The position numbers and the translations under genes were made by a program. This document shows positions 59,899-64,000 of a DNA stretch of 64,000 bases, piece after piece (positions within the stretch are counted from its first letter, which is position 1; every line of letters begins with the position of its first letter). The stretch is from positions 19,269,689 to 19,333,688 of the forward strand of contig NC_030853.1 in the NCBI RefSeq assembly GCF_000208745.1. The letters run 5' to 3'. The DNA comes from Theobroma cacao (lineage: Eukaryota; Streptophyta; Magnoliopsida; Malvales; Malvaceae). The notes beneath the pieces are model-generated. The model was not told the origin of the DNA and made no database searches. It was given only the letters and a program-made list of their open reading frames with translations.

Positions 59899-62660
59899 TG
59901 TCAAACCCTATTCTGTAAAATAATTACGACGTCATTTACATGCTCAATAGAATGTTTGCATATTTAGGAAGTTCGAAAAATCGTTAAAAGACGATATTGC
60001 CCCTAATGGTACCATTAAGTCGATTAAGCCTCAAACTAGTTCAAATAGAAATTTTAAGGTGAAATTAAGAGTTTCACAGTTCATGGATGACTTAAAATGG
60101 TAATTCGGAGTTCGAGGATCAATTTGGAGTTAAATCAAAATTTTCCCTATTTAGGGGTAAAATGGTCATTTGCCACTTGGGGACAAAATGAGAATTTTTA
60201 AAGAAGATCTTTTGGTCCCATTTGACTTATTGGAGTATGATTTGAAATTTAGAAGTGAAAAATTTTAATTTCAGTATAATTTTGAGTGTAGGGGTGAAAT
60301 GGTAATTTTGCTACCCCGGGGGCAAATCGTTAAATTTTCACCCCCGACATTTGTCAAGACCAAGGGATTTTATTCATCATGAAAATGGATAAACATGAGA
60401 AATGTGTGGTGGAGAATTAAAGAATTAAAAGTCAAATATTTAAAATTTGAACTAATAAGGAAATGCCATGTGTCATGTTTTTATTCTTTTATTATTTCTT
60501 TATAAAAAGGTAAAAAATCAGCCCATTTCTCCCATAGTGATCAGCCAAACCAAAAGAGAAGAGAAACCAAGGAAGAACAAACCCTAGGTGGGAAAAATCA
60601 AAGAGAAAGTGTTGGAATTCAAGGATTTGATCAAGTAAAGGTAAAATTTCTTTGATTTTGCTAGTGATTTACCTTACCCATGCATTTTCCCTTAATTTCC
60701 ATGGTTAAATTAAATGTTTTCATGATGAATTCATGGCTGGTCAAAATGGGTATGGAGAGAGAATGATCTTGGATTGGTTTGATTTTTAGGTATGTTAGTG
60801 TTTTTAGGTGATTAATGATGTGTAGCATGAAAACAAGTGAGGAAAACCATCAAAAGTTTGGAACCCATCAATAGCCGAATTCTCTAAGTGAATAATGAGG
60901 AAGAATGGGATGTTATTCTAGGTGATTTGATTAAGAAATAATAGTTTTTGGTGTAGGAATTAATGAATTATGGAGAGAAAATTAAGTAGGAAAAATCACG
61001 GAGTTAGCGTACCATTGTTGGTCGAAAGTTCCAAGAAGAAAAGTGAAGATAAATTTTGCCTAATTGTGTGCTAATTAGTTGTGCTTGGTGAATTGAGGGA
61101 TTGGAAAAGAAATGGAGCAAGTTGGAGTGAAATTGGACGCATTGGCCAATTTATCCGATGAAAAATCGACTTAAGCCAATACCGGGTCTAGATGGCTACC
61201 CGTGCATTTTTCATTTCATATCACGCATATATATCGAGCCTGAAATAGCTTATGACTGTTAGACACAATTTAATTGGAATATGTGTCATGGATTATGGCT
61301 AGGTGGTGAGCCATTGGATACGGGTAAAAGACTGTACTCACGGACTGAAAATAGGAGTATTTCTACTCCTAATACTGTGAGTGAACTTATTATCGTCTTA
61401 ATTATCTAGAGTAGTTTTATACAACTGTGTGATTTTATGGAAAATGGGTTTAAATGGTAAATTGCTATGTTTTAGGAGAAATTGTGATTTTATAAAATGA
61501 TTTTATAAATTTTCTGAAAAATCGAATATTGGTTTTAAAAATAGAGTAATTGGAGACTGCCTACTTGTGTTGTAAATTATGATTTGAATTAAATGGCTTG
61601 TGATAAATTGGCATGATTGGCTGAATTTATACCTGTGTTGAAAAATATGAACTGTCTGTTTTGCCTTGATAAATTAGTTAGTAATGTAATTGCCATGTTA
61701 TGCCATTGAGATTTGATCAATTGGTGGATTAAAGATTAGCTACTGCAGTGGTGGGGGGTTCCATGGACCAGCCTATTAGAGGGGCACGGTAAACTCCTTT
61801 ATATTCTCACCTCGGTCGTAGAGGCGCGTAGGGTATCTCCTGAGGTGGGCTTTTTAAGTGCATTTCATGTTAAGCACCGCGTGAGAGTGAGACTCAGCCA
61901 ACGCCAAGGAACGGCTGTGTGTTAGATGCGAAAACATGTTTATGGGTATGGGACATTTAACAGCCTTGACGGTCTCAATGGGATACCTTGACGAAGGTAC
62001 CCGCGAGAATGATTTTGGCAAGAGCCAAGTTTTGAGAAATTCACGAGCCATATTGATTATTTGGTTGAAATAAATATTCGTGTTGTGAAAAATTTACTGA
62101 AATGAACTATTTTTAATTGTCTCCCTTTACTCACCTTTAGATAGTTTAGATGGTGTCTGTTTACTCACTGGGATTATGTAATCATAATCTCACCCCTCTT
62201 CCCATTCATTTTTCAGGCTCAAGACAGTTTGTTGATAGTTGATTAAGACGAGAATTAATCTCGGAGTTGCATCCTAGAAAGTAAGGGTTCATAACCTTAC
62301 ACCTTCTTGGTCAATTGGGGACCCACGTGTCACTGTAAAAGTAATTTTATACTTCAGTTATCTGATTTAAAGTATGTATGAACATATTTATCTTTTACAC
62401 CATGTTTTTGACGGGTTTCGATATTTTTGAAGAAAAATGACGAAAATGCCCTTGTGAGCAAAAAAAAATATTTTATTGTTTTGATTTGGAAACGACTTAT
62501 GATATTTTAAAATGTGAGATTTAATAACTATCGCTCACCAGGGAGATACGGAAGCTGAAGCTAAGCCTTGCGGGGTTTCGATCGGCATTCGGGGTAATGG
62601 GTGCCTATCGAGACGTCGCGGCTGTTGTCACGGGCCCGATGGAAGTTTCGGATCGTGACA
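59899..62660 (+). mobile_element. 5' LTR of a Gypsy-like retroelement
   Basis: Starts TGTCAAACCC, ends GATCGTGACA, 2,762 bp. It is clearly the same family as the solo LTR at 48199-50800 and differs mainly by substitutions. A TATA-like TTTATAAAAAGG lies near 60500-60511, about 600 bases from the start, so R-U5 is very long (about 2.1 kb). A tRNA primer-binding site follows 7 bases after the end, which marks it as a 5' LTR. Confidence 0.9.
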
Positions 62661-64000
62661 ATTTAAGTGGTATCAGAGCATGGTTTAATGATCAAAGATT
62701 TTGATTTTAAAGCTGTGGATTTTAAAGTTTTCAGTTTTAAAGTTGTTTTAAGAAATCCACACTGACACTGCGTGGCCCCGAGTTAGGTTAAGTCAGGTTA
62801 GATTGAATAGGATGAGATGAATTTGAAAATATCTATTTTACTTATTATATGTGACAAGCACAAGAGGATATAAATGGTTATGAAAATTGTGACGTAAGCT
62901 TAAAGGGAAACCAAATGGCTGAGAATGATGAGTGTAGTAACCTTAAATATAAATGAATAACATTGATCAAGTAAACTCCAATAGCCACCGTGTCGCGGTG
63001 CTAAGAACACTTCATATGTAGGACGCATGAATAAAATGAGACAGATGTGTAGTTGAATTCACAAGTTGACCTAAGGTCATTGAACTTGATTATAAGTTTT
63101 GGTAATTGGAGTTTTAAGGTTTTGGAAGGTATCGATATGAATGAGTTAAAGGCGTTCCCTTCGGGGGAAGTAAAAGGTCTGGGGTTCGATACTTGGTGTA
63201 TGCAGTCTTGTAGGGCCGGGAAACCAAGGGGATTGATACAGATATAACAATACCTTGGAGTGGGCCTTGAAGAGAATGCCACATAAATGGCTAAGTTACG
63301 GGTTAAGTGAGCACATGTTGTGAGACATAAGTTTAAGATAGATATCCTTAAGGAAATACTCAAGAGAAGTTATGTCGTGGATCTTGTAAAAGCAAGCACT
63401 AAGTTATGTGATTATAAAAAGGAAGCTATAAGCTGAGAGTGATATTAGTATTAATATTGAAAAGTACTTGAGGAAAATCTAGTTTTAAGTCTTGCAATTT
63501 CAAGTACAATTTGTAAATTGGTGAAGGAAGAATGATGTTATATTCGTATGAAAGAGTGGAACTTTATTAAGGAAGCGTATGGAAAAGCATAAGAGAATAT
63601 ATTAGTTTGACTTACTATAAGAGGGCAAAAGTTGGATGGCCATGAGTGGCTTGTAGGTAACCCAAGAATGTATAAGTAAGTGTGCAAGGGAGCTATGATC
63701 AATAGATAAGGGTAGAACTTTAATGATGAGACAGTGTTCGCTGCGTTAGACCTTGAACTATAAAATATGGATATGTATCCACTTTATGAATACTCTGATG
63801 TGATAAATTCGAAAGACTTTTCGCAATGAGAAAACATTAAAGCTTAAGGAGCAAATGGCTATACAGTCAAGTTAGACTCATGACTGACATGTCACATAAG
63901 TATGAGGATGGGATACAAAGTAATATAGAGGCATGAAAGATGATTGAGGACAAAGGGATGACTTTGAGAAATTGTGATACTGCATCGTATTCAATGATCA
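62661..64000 (+). mobile_element. Internal region of the retroelement, non-coding as far as seen
   Basis: Begins with the primer-binding site and continues past the right edge. The longest plus-strand open frame is 64 codons (63053-63247) with no gag similarity that I recognise. It may be a long leader, a badly decayed gag or a non-autonomous (LARD-like) element. Confidence 0.55.
62668..62679 (+). other. Primer-binding site complementary to initiator tRNA-Met
   Basis: TGGTATCAGAGC, the standard plant LTR-retrotransposon primer-binding site, 7 bases after the LTR end at 62660. It primes minus-strand DNA synthesis. Confidence 0.95.

Noticed and set aside
48199..62660. Reading the two related LTRs as the ends of one 14-kb element
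   Set aside because: The left copy has its own 5-bp duplication on both sides and the right copy is followed by a primer-binding site, so they are a solo LTR and a separate 5' LTR. The GASA gene also lies between them.

Overview
The window is plant nuclear DNA, almost certainly from a dicot. It has intron-rich genes with GT-AG introns, a land-plant gene set (GASA peptide, GTD-binding myosin receptor, AT-hook HMGA, chloroplast senescence protein), and about half of its length is decaying retroelements. The base composition is strongly AT-rich. I could not determine the species. All five recognisable genes lie on the minus strand, and I found no operon-like or pathway link between them.

Layout. 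1-1865: the 5' half of a MAF1 gene (repressor of RNA polymerase III), running off the left edge. 2111-7732: a decayed LINE on the plus strand whose 5' end is a tRNA-Ala pseudogene; one target-site duplication brackets both parts. 8760-11470: an HMGA gene (linker-histone domain plus four AT-hooks). 11.8-17.9 kb: AT-rich spacer with a hAT-type non-autonomous element, a 61-bp tandem repeat and microsatellites. 18-22.1 kb: a myosin-binding protein gene of the GTD-binding (DUF593) family. 23.75-29.8 kb: a 12-coding-exon gene matching the SPA15/AAF senescence-associated chloroplast family.

30.9-51 kb is a nest of transposable elements. It contains a hAT-like MITE, a Copia gag-pol remnant split by a solo LTR, a LINE on the minus strand whose reverse-transcriptase region is split by a second solo LTR full of minisatellites, and a third solo LTR with a perfect 5-bp target-site duplication. 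51.8-52.4 kb: a compact GASA/snakin peptide gene with a TATA box. 53-64 kb: more MITEs, LTR-derived sequence, and a 5' LTR followed by a tRNA-Met primer-binding site whose internal region continues past the right edge without a recognisable gag ORF.

The best candidate for something unusual is the tRNA-Ala/LINE chimera upstream of MAF1. I saw no evidence for an undescribed multi-gene system. Exon boundaries were assigned by eye from splice signals, reading-frame continuity and family knowledge; no alignments or database searches were run.
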